Assembly: GCA_964627995.1 (NCBI GenBank)
Contig: CAZVLN010000011.1
Location: forward strand, 5,127-69,126
DNA: 64,000 nucleotides
Source of the DNA: JAWLFI01 sp964627995
GTDB taxonomy: Bacteria > Bacteroidota > Bacteroidia > Chitinophagales > Saprospiraceae
Direction: 5' to 3'
The translations under genes were made by a program, and so were the position numbers. A model generated the notes under the pieces. That model did no database searches, was not told where the DNA came from, and saw only the letters and a list, made by a program, of their open reading frames with translations. Below, one piece after another: positions 42,601 to 52,346 of this stretch; position 1 is the first letter of the stretch; the number at the start of each line of letters is the position of its first letter.

Positions 42601-43929
42601 TTATCCTCCGAAGTCATCAAAGGAAATATTCTCTTCAGGCACACCATAATCATCAAGCATCTGAATAACAGCTGCGTTCATTAGGGGCGGACCACAGAAA
42701 TAATACTCAACTTCCTCAGGTTCAGGATGATTTTTTAGATAATTTTCTATAAGCACTTGATGGATAAAACCTGTAAAACCATCTCCTTTGCTATCTAAAT
42801 CTTCTTTAACCTTCCAGTTATCTTCTTCAAGAGGTTCTGATAGTGCTACCTCAAATCTGAAGTTATCAAATTCTTTTTCAATATCGCGGAACTCATCTAC
42901 ATAGAATAATTCGCGCTTGGAACGCCCTCCATACCAGAAGGAAACTTTACGATCTTTTGTTTTCTCCGTGTGAAATAGATGAAAGAGGTGTGAACGCAAG
43001 GGAGCCATACCCGCTCCACCACCTATGTAAATCATTTCCTTATTCGTCGGCTTAATAAAAAACTCACCATAAGGTCCTGAAATCGTAACCTTATCACCTG
43101 GCTCACTACCAAAAACATAAGAAGAACAAACGCCGGGATTAACGTCCATCCACTGATTTTTTGATCGATCCCAAGGTGGAGTAGCAATCCGGATATTCAA
43201 TTTAATGATATCGCCTTCTGCCGGGTGATTGGCCATGGAATATGCTCTAAACTGCTCTTCGTCGTTCACCATTTTCAATTCCCAAAGATTGAAATTATCC
43301 CAATCTTCCTTGAACTTATCAGGTCCAGCCGGATCATCAGGGTGAGGCTCTATGTTAATATCTTTACCAAAATCAACAGTAATTTCTGGAACATCAATTT
43401 GAATATATCCTCCAGGTTGGAAATCTAGGTTTTCTCCCTTTGGTAAACGCACAACAAATTCCTTTATGAAAGTTGCTACATTATAATTAGAAACCACTTC
43501 ACATTCCCACTTTTGAATACCAAATATTTCTTCTGGAATTCTAATGCGCATATCTTCCCGGACTTTAACTTGACAAGCTAAACGCTTATTTTCGGCAGCC
43601 TCTTTTCTCGTTAAGTGATTCATTTCGGTTGGCAGGACATCTCCACCACCTTCGTCTATATGGCACTCACACATAGCGCAAGTTCCGCCACCACCGCAAG
43701 CAGATGGTAGAAATATATTTTCGTCGCTAAGTACAGAAAGTAAATTACTTCCTGGTTTAACCTTAAGCGGGTTATCTTCATCGCCATTGACTACGATCTC
43801 GACATCGCCCTGGGGCACCAATTGTCTACGCGCCAAAATCAGCATAAAAGCTAAACCTAAAATCGACAAACTAAATACAACGACTGCCCAAACAATAGGC
43901 ATGAACGAAATTGCAAATATCATGGTCAT
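42601..43929 (-). CDS. nqrF: Na+-translocating NADH:quinone reductase subunit F
   Basis: A 442-residue NqrF, the NADH-oxidising entry of the Na+-NQR complex. An N-terminal TM helix (about 5-33) is followed by a [2Fe-2S] ferredoxin domain with Cys78, Cys84, Cys87 and Cys119, then FAD- and NADH-binding domains: FRAYSMANHPAE (FAD), GGGAGMAPLRSHLFHLF (NAD) and YYFCGPPLMNAAV near the C-terminus. Length is a little over the Vibrio form. It is the last gene of the nqr operon. Confidence 0.96.
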   Translation of the reverse strand: MTMIFAISFMPIVWAVVVFSLSILGLAFMLILARRQLVPQGDVEIVVNGDEDNPLKVKPGSNLLSVLSDENIFLPSACGGGGTCAMCECHIDEGGGDVLPTEMNHLTRKEAAENKRLACQVKVREDMRIRIPEEIFGIQKWECEVVSNYNVATFIKEFVVRLPKGENLDFQPGGYIQIDVPEITVDFGKDINIEPHPDDPAGPDKFKEDWDNFNLWELKMVNDEEQFRAYSMANHPAEGDIIKLNIRIATPPWDRSKNQWMDVNPGVCSSYVFGSEPGDKVTISGPYGEFFIKPTNKEMIYIGGGAGMAPLRSHLFHLFHTEKTKDRKVSFWYGGRSKRELFYVDEFRDIEKEFDNFRFEVALSEPLEEDNWKVKEDLDSKGDGFTGFIHQVLIENYLKNHPEPEEVEYYFCGPPLMNAAVIQMLDDYGVPEENISFDDFGG

Positions 43930-43935
43930 CTTTTT

Positions 43936-44553
43936 TTAATTTTCACCTCCTACGGCCAGTAATGCTGGGTCTATACCCATAAGGGACATAAAAGCTATTC
44001 CCATTAAGCCAGTTAGCAAGAAAGCCATACCTAATCCACGAAGTCCCGGAGGCACATCTGAATAGCGAATTTTTTCTCGGATTGCTGCAATGCCAATAAT
44101 AGCCAAGAACCAACCGAAACCTCCGCCAATTCCAAAGGCAACAGACTCGGTAAAATTGTACTCTCTGGATACCATGAATAAAGACCCACCTAGAATGGCA
44201 CAATTCACCGTAATCAAAGGGAGAAAAATCCCTAATGAAGTATAAAGTGCAGGCGAATATTTTTCGATAACCATTTCTACCAATTGAACCATTGAAGCAA
44301 TCACTGCTATAAACAGTATAAAGCGTAAAAAGGTTAGGTCTACCCCAAACAAACCGCTTTCACTTAACAAGTATTCAGTGATTACCCAGTTAATAGGCAT
44401 CGTTATACCCAAGACAAAAATTACAGCTAATCCCAAACCAAAGGCGGTTTTAACTGATTTTGATACGGCCAGATAGGAACACATACCCAGAAAGTAACTG
44501 AGTACCATGTTTTCAATAAAAGCCGATCTGATAAATATATTTAATTCTTCCAT
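43936..44553 (-). CDS. nqrE: Na+-NQR subunit E
   Basis: A 205-residue six-TM subunit of the pump. Cys25 in FLGMCSYLAVS and the Cys in ITVNCAILGGSLF are the conserved residues that with NqrD form the intramembrane [2Fe-2S] centre. MAFLLTGLMGIAFMSLMGID is the C-terminal segment. Its start is 9 bases after the nqrD stop and its stop 6 bases before nqrF. Confidence 0.96.
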   Translation of the reverse strand: MEELNIFIRSAFIENMVLSYFLGMCSYLAVSKSVKTAFGLGLAVIFVLGITMPINWVITEYLLSESGLFGVDLTFLRFILFIAVIASMVQLVEMVIEKYSPALYTSLGIFLPLITVNCAILGGSLFMVSREYNFTESVAFGIGGGFGWFLAIIGIAAIREKIRYSDVPPGLRGLGMAFLLTGLMGIAFMSLMGIDPALLAVGGEN

Positions 44554-44562
44554 TTTACAGAT

Positions 44563-45285
44563 TTATGAAACGTCAACTAATTCAGGGTTATAAGATCTTT
44601 GAACCCAAATCAAAATAGCAATGATAAACATAGCTGCAACAGATAGCACCATGAGGTTATTATTAGTATACCAGCCAAAAAGAACACTTTCTGAGGTGTT
44701 GATTAGGAATTCCTGAGTGGGTCCAATAATTTTAAACTCAATTGGGCTTCCAGCAAACAGACTTCCTTTACCAAATAGTTCTCTAAAAAATGCTACTATA
44801 ATAAGAATAGCGCCATATCCAACGGCATTGCCTAAACCATCTAACATGGACTGCCAAGGCTTGTTGGCTAGGGCAAAAGCCTCTAATCGCCCCATGATTA
44901 TGCAGTTGGTAATAATCAATCCGATAAAGACGGACAATTGCTTATAAACTGCAAAATTTAGCGCTTTAAGACTTAACTCAACGATAGTAACCAAGGATGC
45001 GATAATTACCAGCTGCACGATCATTCGAACCTGCTTTGGAATATAATTACGCAATAAAGAAGTGGTTAAATTGGAGAAAACCATTACGAAAATTACAGCA
45101 ACAGCCATAATTATTGAAGGGTAGACCAAGGTAGTAACAGCTAATGCTGAACAGATCCCAAGGACCTGAACCGTAATTGGGTTATTATCTGTTAGAGGAT
45201 CAGAGAGTAACTTGCGTTCCGTTTTACCAATCCACGGTTCTTTCTCCTTTACCTCTGTTTGATCAGTTTGCGTTGCTTGTGCCAT
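44563..45285 (-). CDS. nqrD: Na+-NQR subunit D
   Basis: A 240-residue membrane subunit with a longer hydrophilic N-terminus (about 30 residues) before the first TM helix than the usual form. Conserved Cys45 in VLGICSALAVTT and the Cys in LIITNCIIMGRLEAFA contribute to the membrane [2Fe-2S] cluster. GAILIIVAFFRELFGKGS is a further family block. Stop 9 bases before nqrE. Confidence 0.95.
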   Translation of the reverse strand: MAQATQTDQTEVKEKEPWIGKTERKLLSDPLTDNNPITVQVLGICSALAVTTLVYPSIIMAVAVIFVMVFSNLTTSLLRNYIPKQVRMIVQLVIIASLVTIVELSLKALNFAVYKQLSVFIGLIITNCIIMGRLEAFALANKPWQSMLDGLGNAVGYGAILIIVAFFRELFGKGSLFAGSPIEFKIIGPTQEFLINTSESVLFGWYTNNNLMVLSVAAMFIIAILIWVQRSYNPELVDVS

Positions 45286-45290
45286 ATCTA

Positions 45291-46049
45291 TTAATTTACA
45301 GTCGCTTTAGACCTATTTTTTTCAATAAATGCCATGTAGTTTTCCAGACCATTCTCTAACATATCTGTAACTCCATCGGCTGTGATGGTCGCACCTGAAA
45401 TACCATCTACTTCATGGTTCGGATCTTTAGCGCCACCCTTACGAACAGTAATTGAAACAAAATCACCATCCTCTTCAAAAATTTCTTTTCCCTGAAACTG
45501 CTCCCGAAAGTTTGGGTTATCTTTAATTTCAGCGCCTAGACCCGGCGTCTCACTCTTGTGGTCAAACGTAGCTCCTACCACTGTATTCATATCTGATTGA
45601 AAAGCAATATTACCCCAAATAGCATCCCAAAGTCCATTGCCTCGGACGGAAAAAATATAAGAAGTTTCACCGCCTTTTTCATACTTAAATACAGGAAGTA
45701 AACGATTTTCGGGAGATTTCTTTTTCTCTTTCTCCATATCCACATTTTCAGCTTTACCGCCTGGATAGCCCGCCGCTACAACTTCTTCTTCCGAAAGACG
45801 CTCGCCATCTGTATTAATGACATATTGCTCAACACTATTTTTGAATACTTCATCTACCTCTTTATCTGTCATTTCAGCAACAGGTTTGGGTAACTGAGTC
45901 TCCACAGCCTGAATAATACCTCTTTTGTTATAAAGAGCTTCATTAGCCTTATGTATGGGTTTGAGCAATGTAGACATTGCGGCCAAAATAAGCGCAACTA
46001 CACATGTCATTACCAATACAAATTTAATTACGTAGTTTGTACTATGCAC
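45291..46049 (-). CDS. nqrC: Na+-NQR subunit C (FMN-binding)
   Basis: A 252-residue subunit with one N-terminal TM helix (about 8-28) and a periplasmic FMN domain. FMN is attached to Thr221 through a phosphoester in GISGATITADG. Central blocks include GNGLWDAIWGNIAFQSD and HKSETPGLGAEI. Its start overlaps the nqrB stop by 8 bases, indicating translational coupling. Confidence 0.96.
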   Translation of the reverse strand: MHSTNYVIKFVLVMTCVVALILAAMSTLLKPIHKANEALYNKRGIIQAVETQLPKPVAEMTDKEVDEVFKNSVEQYVINTDGERLSEEEVVAAGYPGGKAENVDMEKEKKKSPENRLLPVFKYEKGGETSYIFSVRGNGLWDAIWGNIAFQSDMNTVVGATFDHKSETPGLGAEIKDNPNFREQFQGKEIFEEDGDFVSITVRKGGAKDPNHEVDGISGATITADGVTDMLENGLENYMAFIEKNRSKATVN

Positions 46050-47292
46050 GTTTTAATCTTTTATTGATGTTAGATTCTAATACGTAGTGATCAATTAAAG
46101 GAGCAAATACATTTAGTAATAGGATAGACAACATCCATCCCTCAGGGTATGCCGGATTCCACACCCGTACAATCATACCTACTGCTCCGATAAGAAGACC
46201 ATAAATTAATTTTCCTCGGTTTGTCGATGCGGCGCTTACTGGGTCTGTCGCCATGAAAGCCATCGCAAAGAAAAAACTTCCCATGTAAAACTGGTAGTAC
46301 CAAGGTACCTGCATGAATGGGCTTGCACCCCAGGCATTCATGATCATAGCCATTCCCGCTGCACCAATGATCATACTGATCATAATGCGCCAGGAAGCGA
46401 TTCCAGTAATTAGTATAAATGCTGCTCCAATGAGGACAGCTGGTTTACTTGTCTCACCAATAGAGCCGGGTATTGCCCCCCAAAGCATTTGAGACTCGCT
46501 GTATACCTGAGTCACAGCTTCCCAGCCCCCTTCATAGGCCAGACCTAAAGGGGTGGCTCCAGTAAAGCCATCAATTATTGTACCTCCGGGTTCAAAAAGA
46601 GACCACCCAACAGCTTCAAATATTCCATTAAAAAAACCAGTGTGAAACCAATTGTAAGTTACTTCAGCTCCAGGAGCCATTGTTTCGAATCCACTTACCC
46701 AAACTTGGTCACCTGCTATTGTCGTGGGATAAGCAAAAAAGATAAAGGCCCTTGATAACAAGGCAATATTTAAAACATTCATACCCGTACCTCCGAATGC
46801 TTCTTTCCCTAAAATAACTGCGAATGCCACTGATAATCCTAAAATCCAAAGTGGAATATCGGGGGGCATGATTAAAGGAATTAATGCTCCTGTTACCAGA
46901 AAGCCCTCCTCTACGGAATGTCCTTTTTTGAATGCATAGAAAAACTCTATACCTAAGCCTACTACATGGGTAACAATAAAAATAGGTATAAGCTGGATAA
47001 GCCCATACGCTAATTTCAAATGAATAGCTTCAAAAAACCCTTCATGAAGCCCTAAGGCTGTGAAATGCTGATGGCCAATGTTGTAGGTTCCTACAATGTA
47101 ACATAGCTGTAATGCAATTACAACATGCACCATGGTCCGTTTTAGGTCCATTCCATCCCGAATGTGCACTCCGTCGGAAGTGGTTTTGTTGGGAGCGAAT
47201 AAAAAGGTAAAAAAAGCATCAAATGCAGTATGCGCCAATGTACCTTTTTTCGGCTCGAGTCGATCTTTAATATTCTTAGCTATATTACTCAT
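46042..47292 (-). CDS. nqrB: Na+-NQR subunit B (FMN and riboflavin-binding, ion channel)
   Basis: A 416-residue polytopic subunit with about ten TM helices. FMN is linked to Thr247 in DGFTGATPLG. GGTGMNVLNIALLSRAFIFFAYPT and FMATDPVSAASTNRGK are further family hallmarks. It carries the main Na+ path in the complex. nqrC starts within its last codons. Confidence 0.96.
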   Translation of the reverse strand: MSNIAKNIKDRLEPKKGTLAHTAFDAFFTFLFAPNKTTSDGVHIRDGMDLKRTMVHVVIALQLCYIVGTYNIGHQHFTALGLHEGFFEAIHLKLAYGLIQLIPIFIVTHVVGLGIEFFYAFKKGHSVEEGFLVTGALIPLIMPPDIPLWILGLSVAFAVILGKEAFGGTGMNVLNIALLSRAFIFFAYPTTIAGDQVWVSGFETMAPGAEVTYNWFHTGFFNGIFEAVGWSLFEPGGTIIDGFTGATPLGLAYEGGWEAVTQVYSESQMLWGAIPGSIGETSKPAVLIGAAFILITGIASWRIMISMIIGAAGMAMIMNAWGASPFMQVPWYYQFYMGSFFFAMAFMATDPVSAASTNRGKLIYGLLIGAVGMIVRVWNPAYPEGWMLSILLLNVFAPLIDHYVLESNINKRLKRA

Positions 47293-47313
47293 ATTCTACT
47301 ATAATTTATAGGA

Positions 47314-48960
47314 TTACATTTGAGACTTAACGTAATCTAATCCTTCGCGCAGTAATTTCTGAAGCGGCATTTTTGATGTACATGCAAATTCGGCCAGTGC
47401 AACATCTTCCTCACTTAACTCACTAATACCTAATCCTTCCATTCGCTCAAAATCATTAATCATAATCGCCTTCATCAAATGCTGTACGTAGATATCCATG
47501 GGGAGTAACTTCTCATACTGACCAGTCACTACAAAAGCACGCTTTTCTCCGTGGGTATTGGTATCTCCCTTAAATTTAAGACCTGGTATCAGGAAGTTGG
47601 GGTAAGTTCTTGAGACAGTCGGCCGCAATTTATTGGGAATCAACCAACCGAATGGTTCGTAATAGTCTCCTTCAGGGATAACTGTTATTTGGTTACTACT
47701 AGCATTTAGATACATATGATCACCTTCTTTCTTTTCACCAGAAAGAACATTTCCGTTGATGATTCGGTTGTCACCTTCTTGTAATCTAGAATCAAGAATT
47801 TCGTTCAAGCTTGCACCGACTTTGGTTTTAATGAGCGTCGGTTCTTCAACCTGAGCACCTACTAAAGCTATTATGCGATCAGCTATAAATTTGTTCTGAT
47901 TGAAAACACCACCCAGTGTAATAACATTCTGGACATCCAAGGTCCAAACTACATCTGTAGTACTTAAAGGCTCAATATGGTGAATCTGAACCCCTACATT
48001 GCCCGCTGGGTGAGGTCCTCTAAAGTATATTTTTTGAACACCCTCAGCATCAGTAAAAGCTTTGGATGGGGGGGTGGAATTTCGTCCATCAAGGCCAAGA
48101 AAAACCGTGCCATCTGTAAGTTTATTGAGAACATCCAGACCTTTCTGGAAATCCTCTTCACGGCCATCAACAGCTATATTCATATCCAATGCTAATGGAG
48201 CTGTATCGAATGTTGAAATGAAAATATTTTTCGGGTCCTCGGAAGGATCAGCAATAACATCAAAAGGACGCTTATTCAATAATGGCCAGCACCCATAGGC
48301 CATTAAGTGTTTTTTCAAGTCCGCGCGTGCCTGGTTTTCTATGTCAAAGTTGGGAATCTCCCGGTATTCCGTTTCCTTATCGGCTAAGAAAACTAGGTTG
48401 GTTATAGCTCTTTTCGCACCCCGCTGCAATTCCACAAATTCTCCACTGATCGGTGAAGCATATTTAATATCGGGGTTAGATTTATCATAAAAAACCGGAT
48501 CGCCGGCCTTCACTGTAGCGCCCTCTTCAATTTCTAATTTGGGGATAGGGCGAATTCCTCTGTAATTGGGAGGTTGCAATGCGTAGCGCTTTGTGTGCAC
48601 TTCTTCTATTTGCTTCTGCTCTTTAATCTCGCCCTTTAAAGGTATATTATAACCTTTACTGAGTTCTACAACAGCTTGGCCTGACAAATATTTAGGCAAG
48701 GATCCTTTAAATAGTCGATTGATACCTGAAAAAGATGAGCCTCCGGATGACTTCAAATCTACTCCACTGCGCTTTGCCTCAACCTTCAGTAGGTTGTCAG
48801 AGACAACTACAACAGCTCCAAGAACCGCGATCACAGCCGCCGCGACCAAACCGTAACTTCCCCAACTAAAACCAGAACCTCCTTGCGCTATAGCATAGGT
48901 CGGAAACCATACTAACAAAAAAGGCAGTGCTAAGTAAATTTTTGAAATATAATGCTTCAT
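47314..48960 (-). CDS. nqrA: Na+-NQR subunit A with N-terminal membrane extension
   Basis: A 548-residue NqrA, about 100 residues longer than the Vibrio protein. Homology starts near residue 100 (LSKGYNIPLKG) and continues through IRPIPKLEIEEGATVKAGDPVF, YASPISGEFVELQRG and the C-terminal EFACTSKMPLQKLLREG. The extension contains a signal-peptide-like segment (1-26, ending AIAQ) and a TM helix (about 34-54). NqrA is normally a peripheral cytosolic subunit that binds quinone/contacts NqrB; here it would be membrane-tethered. First gene of the operon. Confidence 0.93.
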   Translation of the reverse strand: MKHYISKIYLALPFLLVWFPTYAIAQGGSGFSWGSYGLVAAAVIAVLGAVVVVSDNLLKVEAKRSGVDLKSSGGSSFSGINRLFKGSLPKYLSGQAVVELSKGYNIPLKGEIKEQKQIEEVHTKRYALQPPNYRGIRPIPKLEIEEGATVKAGDPVFYDKSNPDIKYASPISGEFVELQRGAKRAITNLVFLADKETEYREIPNFDIENQARADLKKHLMAYGCWPLLNKRPFDVIADPSEDPKNIFISTFDTAPLALDMNIAVDGREEDFQKGLDVLNKLTDGTVFLGLDGRNSTPPSKAFTDAEGVQKIYFRGPHPAGNVGVQIHHIEPLSTTDVVWTLDVQNVITLGGVFNQNKFIADRIIALVGAQVEEPTLIKTKVGASLNEILDSRLQEGDNRIINGNVLSGEKKEGDHMYLNASSNQITVIPEGDYYEPFGWLIPNKLRPTVSRTYPNFLIPGLKFKGDTNTHGEKRAFVVTGQYEKLLPMDIYVQHLMKAIMINDFERMEGLGISELSEEDVALAEFACTSKMPLQKLLREGLDYVKSQM

Positions 48961-48994
48961 AAGACGAGTTGATTACTCATAATTATGCAGACTA

Positions 48995-49016
48995 ACACCT
49001 TATTAAATTAAGGTGT
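48995..49016 (-). promoter_or_regulatory. Stem-loop in the nqr leader
   Basis: A perfect 8-bp inverted repeat ACACCTTA/TAAGGTGT with loop TTAAAT, in the leader between the predicted start and nqrA. It has no T tract, so it is unlikely to be a plain terminator; mRNA stability or an operator are possible. Confidence 0.35.
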
Positions 49017-49039
49017 GCCATCCGCTGTCTAAATTGTGC

Positions 49040-49047
49040 CAAAGATA
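49040..49047 (-). promoter_or_regulatory. Candidate -7 box of the nqr operon
   Basis: TATCTTTG on the minus strand, perfect TAnnTTTG, about 80 bases before nqrA in the 152-base space after pnuC. No -33 TTTG was found. Confidence 0.45.
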
Positions 49048-49112
49048 TTAAATGATTTGATATCCACTAAGGATAGATGTACGTTTTTACAGGACATGGA
49101 CAATAGTACTTT

Positions 49113-49709
49113 CTAGAATTGTCTCAGATATAATTTTCTCCAATTGTACCACCCTAAAATTGCCATGATCGTATAGATTAAAAATAGGATTGCGAATAAA
49201 AAAGCTCCTTTATACATGTAAATCCCTACATAAATAGAATCTACAACTATCCAATAGATCCAGTTTCCTACATCTTTCTTAATGAGTAAAAAGGTAGCTA
49301 TTATTGAAAAAACGGTAGTCGGGGCATCGATAAATGGCAGATCAGCTGATGAAAATACGTCTGCAATGTAGGCTGCTATAAGGCTAACGCAAGTGCCCAC
49401 AAGTAATATCCTGGCGTGGTGTGAAAAAGGCAAACTTACCAAATTAGTAGAATTTCCGGTCTCGGTTTTCCTGGCCCAGCTATACCAACCTACTCCACCC
49501 ATTATAACATAAAACAGGTTTAATATAGAATCGTAAAGAAGTGCGTACTCAAACCAAGCTTCATAGGCCCATAGACCACTGCTGAACATGCCAAAAATCC
49601 AACACAAGATGGAATTCCTTGCCGCAAAAAAAATATAGACCAAGGCAAATAGGAATGCGAGAATCTGAACGACACCTAAACTTATTATTAATTCTAGAAC
49701 TGATGCCAT
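49113..49709 (-). CDS. pnuC: Nicotinamide mononucleotide/riboside transporter PnuC
   Basis: A 198-residue protein with about seven TM helices, matching PnuC: WIFGMFSSGLWAYEAWFEYALLYDSILNLFYVIMGGVGWYSW, then FLLIKKDVGNWIYWIVVDSIYVGIYMYKG and a C-terminal ILGWYNWRK. PnuC takes up a vitamin B3-type ribose for NAD synthesis. Start ATG at 49709 chosen over a TTG three codons earlier. It ends the minus-strand set PorP-like, PorE-like, DUF1573, pnuC. Confidence 0.9.
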   Translation of the reverse strand: MASVLELIISLGVVQILAFLFALVYIFFAARNSILCWIFGMFSSGLWAYEAWFEYALLYDSILNLFYVIMGGVGWYSWARKTETGNSTNLVSLPFSHHARILLVGTCVSLIAAYIADVFSSADLPFIDAPTTVFSIIATFLLIKKDVGNWIYWIVVDSIYVGIYMYKGAFLFAILFLIYTIMAILGWYNWRKLYLRQF

Positions 49710-49752
49710 GGCTGACAAAAAAATTAGGTGCTCTCGATCAGGCGGAGGTTAA

Positions 49753-50244
49753 CTATTCTTCCATTCTCACAAATACTCGAAATCGAGCCTGGGCAAGTAT
49801 CACCTCATCTTCATTAGGCTCTTTCTGATCAGGCAACATTTTATATGCAATCACATCCATGGTTACTTCCTGCTCACCTTCTTTGTCGGAACTATCATAC
49901 TCCACATAAATATGACCTTTTTTTCCAGGATAAATCAGTGACCTTGTCCAGTCCAACTCGGTGCACTCGCATGCTGAAACCATATCGATAATAAGGGGGG
50001 CTGTTCCTCTATTGTAAAAGGCAAACGTGTGTTTGGGCTTCTCTCCTTTTATAATCTGCCCAAAGTCATGAAATTGCTCTTCAAATTCAAGAAGTGGATC
50101 TCCCAATTGAAAATTTGGTCCACCGATAGATCTGGCTTCCAGTTTCTCAGCCTCTCCCGCAAAAGATTGAGCATTTAGAACCATAGCCTGTAAAAACAAT
50201 ACAGGGAGAAAAAGAATATATAGAAAAGAATTTGACATCTTCAT
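49753..50244 (-). CDS. DUF1573 exported protein
   Basis: A 163-residue exported protein with signal peptide (about 1-26, ending VLNAQ). The DUF1573 immunoglobulin-like domain shows EEQFHDFGQIIKGEKPKHTFAFYNRGTAPLIID, then SACECTELDW, PGKKGHIYVEYDSSDKEGEQEVTM. The Cys-x-Cys in SACECTELDW is typical. Function unknown; periplasmic or surface location inferred. 23 bases after the PorE-like gene. Confidence 0.87.
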   Translation of the reverse strand: MKMSNSFLYILFLPVLFLQAMVLNAQSFAGEAEKLEARSIGGPNFQLGDPLLEFEEQFHDFGQIIKGEKPKHTFAFYNRGTAPLIIDMVSACECTELDWTRSLIYPGKKGHIYVEYDSSDKEGEQEVTMDVIAYKMLPDQKEPNEDEVILAQARFRVFVRMEE

Positions 50245-50267
50245 AATGCAGCTATAGCTTTATTTTT

Positions 50268-52322
50268 CTAGTTATTATTAATTCGCAATTTCCCTTTCGG
50301 TGTTCGATTCGTGCCCTTAATAACTTCTTTTTTGATTTCAATAGTCTCTGGACCTTCAATAATTTTGAATTCGGTTCGTCTATTTTTTCGATGCTGCTCT
50401 TCAGTGCATTCAACATTATTTTTGCACTCATTTAGGATTTGCGACTCACCGTAACCTTTTGCAACGATTCTGTCGCTATCCACTCCCTTACTCACTAGCC
50501 AACGTTTAGCATTATTTGCTCTTCGCTGGGAAAGATCTATATTATAATTATCATCACCCCTGGCATCAGTATGAGATGATAACTCGATAACCATTTCGGG
50601 ATACTTTTGCATAAGATCGTACAAATTCTGAAGGTCTTGCTCTGCGTCAGGCAAAATCTTGTCATCATCATAATCGTAATAAATATTATTCATCCGGATA
50701 GCCTGATTAATAGTGACAATTTCTGTCTCCGGTTCTGCAGGCTCCAGACTAAACTGCTTCTTGAAAGTATAGGATTTATTCATTCCCATTGTGCTAATCT
50801 CAGTGGAGTCTTTTACAAACCCATCCTTATATGTATAAACACGATACTTTTTGTCCGCCTGCAAGCGAAACTTGAAGGTATTCGTCTTATCGCTTGCTGC
50901 CCGATTTGAATTAATAATATCTCCTGCTTGATTAATTTCGGCTACCTCAATCACAGCTCCTTTTAACGGCTCTTTATCCGCAAAAGTGCTCACTAAAACA
51001 TCAATTTCAATATCTTTTATACCTACTGTATATATATTGTCGCAACAATGCTCTCCCCTCAGAGATCTAATTTTATCATTAGATCTATTGGAAACTAAGA
51101 AACCTTTATCCGTCTCATAATTAAACTTATAAAAGAAATCATCATATCTTGAATTGTATCCCAGTCCGAGATTGTCGGGCTTAGACCATTTTTCACCGTC
51201 CCATTCACTATTGAAAATATCCATTCCGCCTGCAGTTGGATGCCCATCGGATGAAAAATATAAATATCCATTGGTATAATAAGGAGTGAACTCATCTCCT
51301 AAGGAATTGATTTCACTTCCCAAGTTAACAGCTAAGCCATATGTATTTTCTCCTCTTTTGGGTGCATAATAAATATCATAGCCTCCATAGCCGCCCGGAC
51401 GGTCCGAAATAAAAAATAAAACATTTTCCCCGTATAATTCGCCGGGCACGGGATGAAGCACTGGATACTCTCCATTGATACCATTTAATCGAATCGGTGC
51501 TGTCCAATTAATACCGTCATAGATCGAGGTATATACATCAGATTCCACCACTGATTTCCCTCGAATGATAGATCGCGTAAAAAACATCTGTGAACCATCG
51601 ACTGAAAATGAGGGGCTCCCTATGTGATATCCATCGTAATTAATGTCCTCTTCCAATTCTGTAGGTTTCTCCCATGTTCCATCATCTTTTCCTTTTGCAA
51701 ACCTAATCTTAGCAAAGCGCTTTTCATCCTCCTCGCCTTCAGCTTCATACTCCACATAGGAGTTTCTATCAAAATTAGAATAAAACAATTCACCATTGGG
51801 GCCCTCAACAGGCGCCATATCTGAAAATGCAGTGTTTATCGTTTTGTCAATTGGCTCCACATAAAGATCATACCGTGGCTCGAGATCAGATGCTAATTTC
51901 ATGCCTTCAATCTCATTACTACACAATGTGCTGAGCGAGTCACTGATCGAATTCTCCAAAACGATATTAAAATGCCTGTAAGCATCCTCGTAATCTCCCT
52001 CCATTTTAAGAATGCGGGCATACATGAATACTAATTCCGGCACTTCATCCTTTTTAACCTTTCTAAAGACCCTTTCAAAGGACCTTTTTGAACGGCTAAA
52101 ATCTCGATACAAATATTCGCAATGGGCAATAGTTGCCAGTAGAGATAGATCTCGAGAGTCACTATAACATTCTCTATACATGTCGACCGCATCCAGATAA
52201 AAACCTTCAGCAGCTAGCTCATCTGCAGCTGCTAATTTCGCTTCATATGTCGCCTCACGGTATGGCTGCGCGGACAAGACCATCGAAACACTAAAAAAAA
52301 CTATTGCAAATATATATTTCAT
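50268..52322 (-). CDS. PorE-like OmpA-family protein with TPR, PD40 and OmpA domains
   Basis: A 684-residue exported protein. Signal peptide about 1-18 (ending LSAQ); TPR-like helices about 25-150; a beta-propeller of WD40-like PD40 repeats about 170-420 (SPSFSVDGSQMFFTRS, FISDRPGGYGGYDIYYA, YFSSDGHPTAGGMDIF); a carboxypeptidase-regulatory-like domain about 435-520; and a C-terminal OmpA domain (YDYDDDKILPDAEQDLQNLY, LSSHTDARGDDNYNIDLSQRRA). This is the PorE domain order, a T9SS component bound to peptidoglycan. The ATG at 52322 gives a proper signal; an ATG seven codons upstream is possible. Paired with the PorP/SprF-like gene. Confidence 0.9.
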   Translation of the reverse strand: MKYIFAIVFFSVSMVLSAQPYREATYEAKLAAADELAAEGFYLDAVDMYRECYSDSRDLSLLATIAHCEYLYRDFSRSKRSFERVFRKVKKDEVPELVFMYARILKMEGDYEDAYRHFNIVLENSISDSLSTLCSNEIEGMKLASDLEPRYDLYVEPIDKTINTAFSDMAPVEGPNGELFYSNFDRNSYVEYEAEGEEDEKRFAKIRFAKGKDDGTWEKPTELEEDINYDGYHIGSPSFSVDGSQMFFTRSIIRGKSVVESDVYTSIYDGINWTAPIRLNGINGEYPVLHPVPGELYGENVLFFISDRPGGYGGYDIYYAPKRGENTYGLAVNLGSEINSLGDEFTPYYTNGYLYFSSDGHPTAGGMDIFNSEWDGEKWSKPDNLGLGYNSRYDDFFYKFNYETDKGFLVSNRSNDKIRSLRGEHCCDNIYTVGIKDIEIDVLVSTFADKEPLKGAVIEVAEINQAGDIINSNRAASDKTNTFKFRLQADKKYRVYTYKDGFVKDSTEISTMGMNKSYTFKKQFSLEPAEPETEIVTINQAIRMNNIYYDYDDDKILPDAEQDLQNLYDLMQKYPEMVIELSSHTDARGDDNYNIDLSQRRANNAKRWLVSKGVDSDRIVAKGYGESQILNECKNNVECTEEQHRKNRRTEFKIIEGPETIEIKKEVIKGTNRTPKGKLRINNN

Positions 52323-52346
52323 TTCAAAAAGCTTCATTTCCATCAA

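Noticed and set aside
43943..44203. 86-codon minus-strand frame inside nqrE
   Set aside because: Out-of-frame shadow of nqrE, which is fully conserved.
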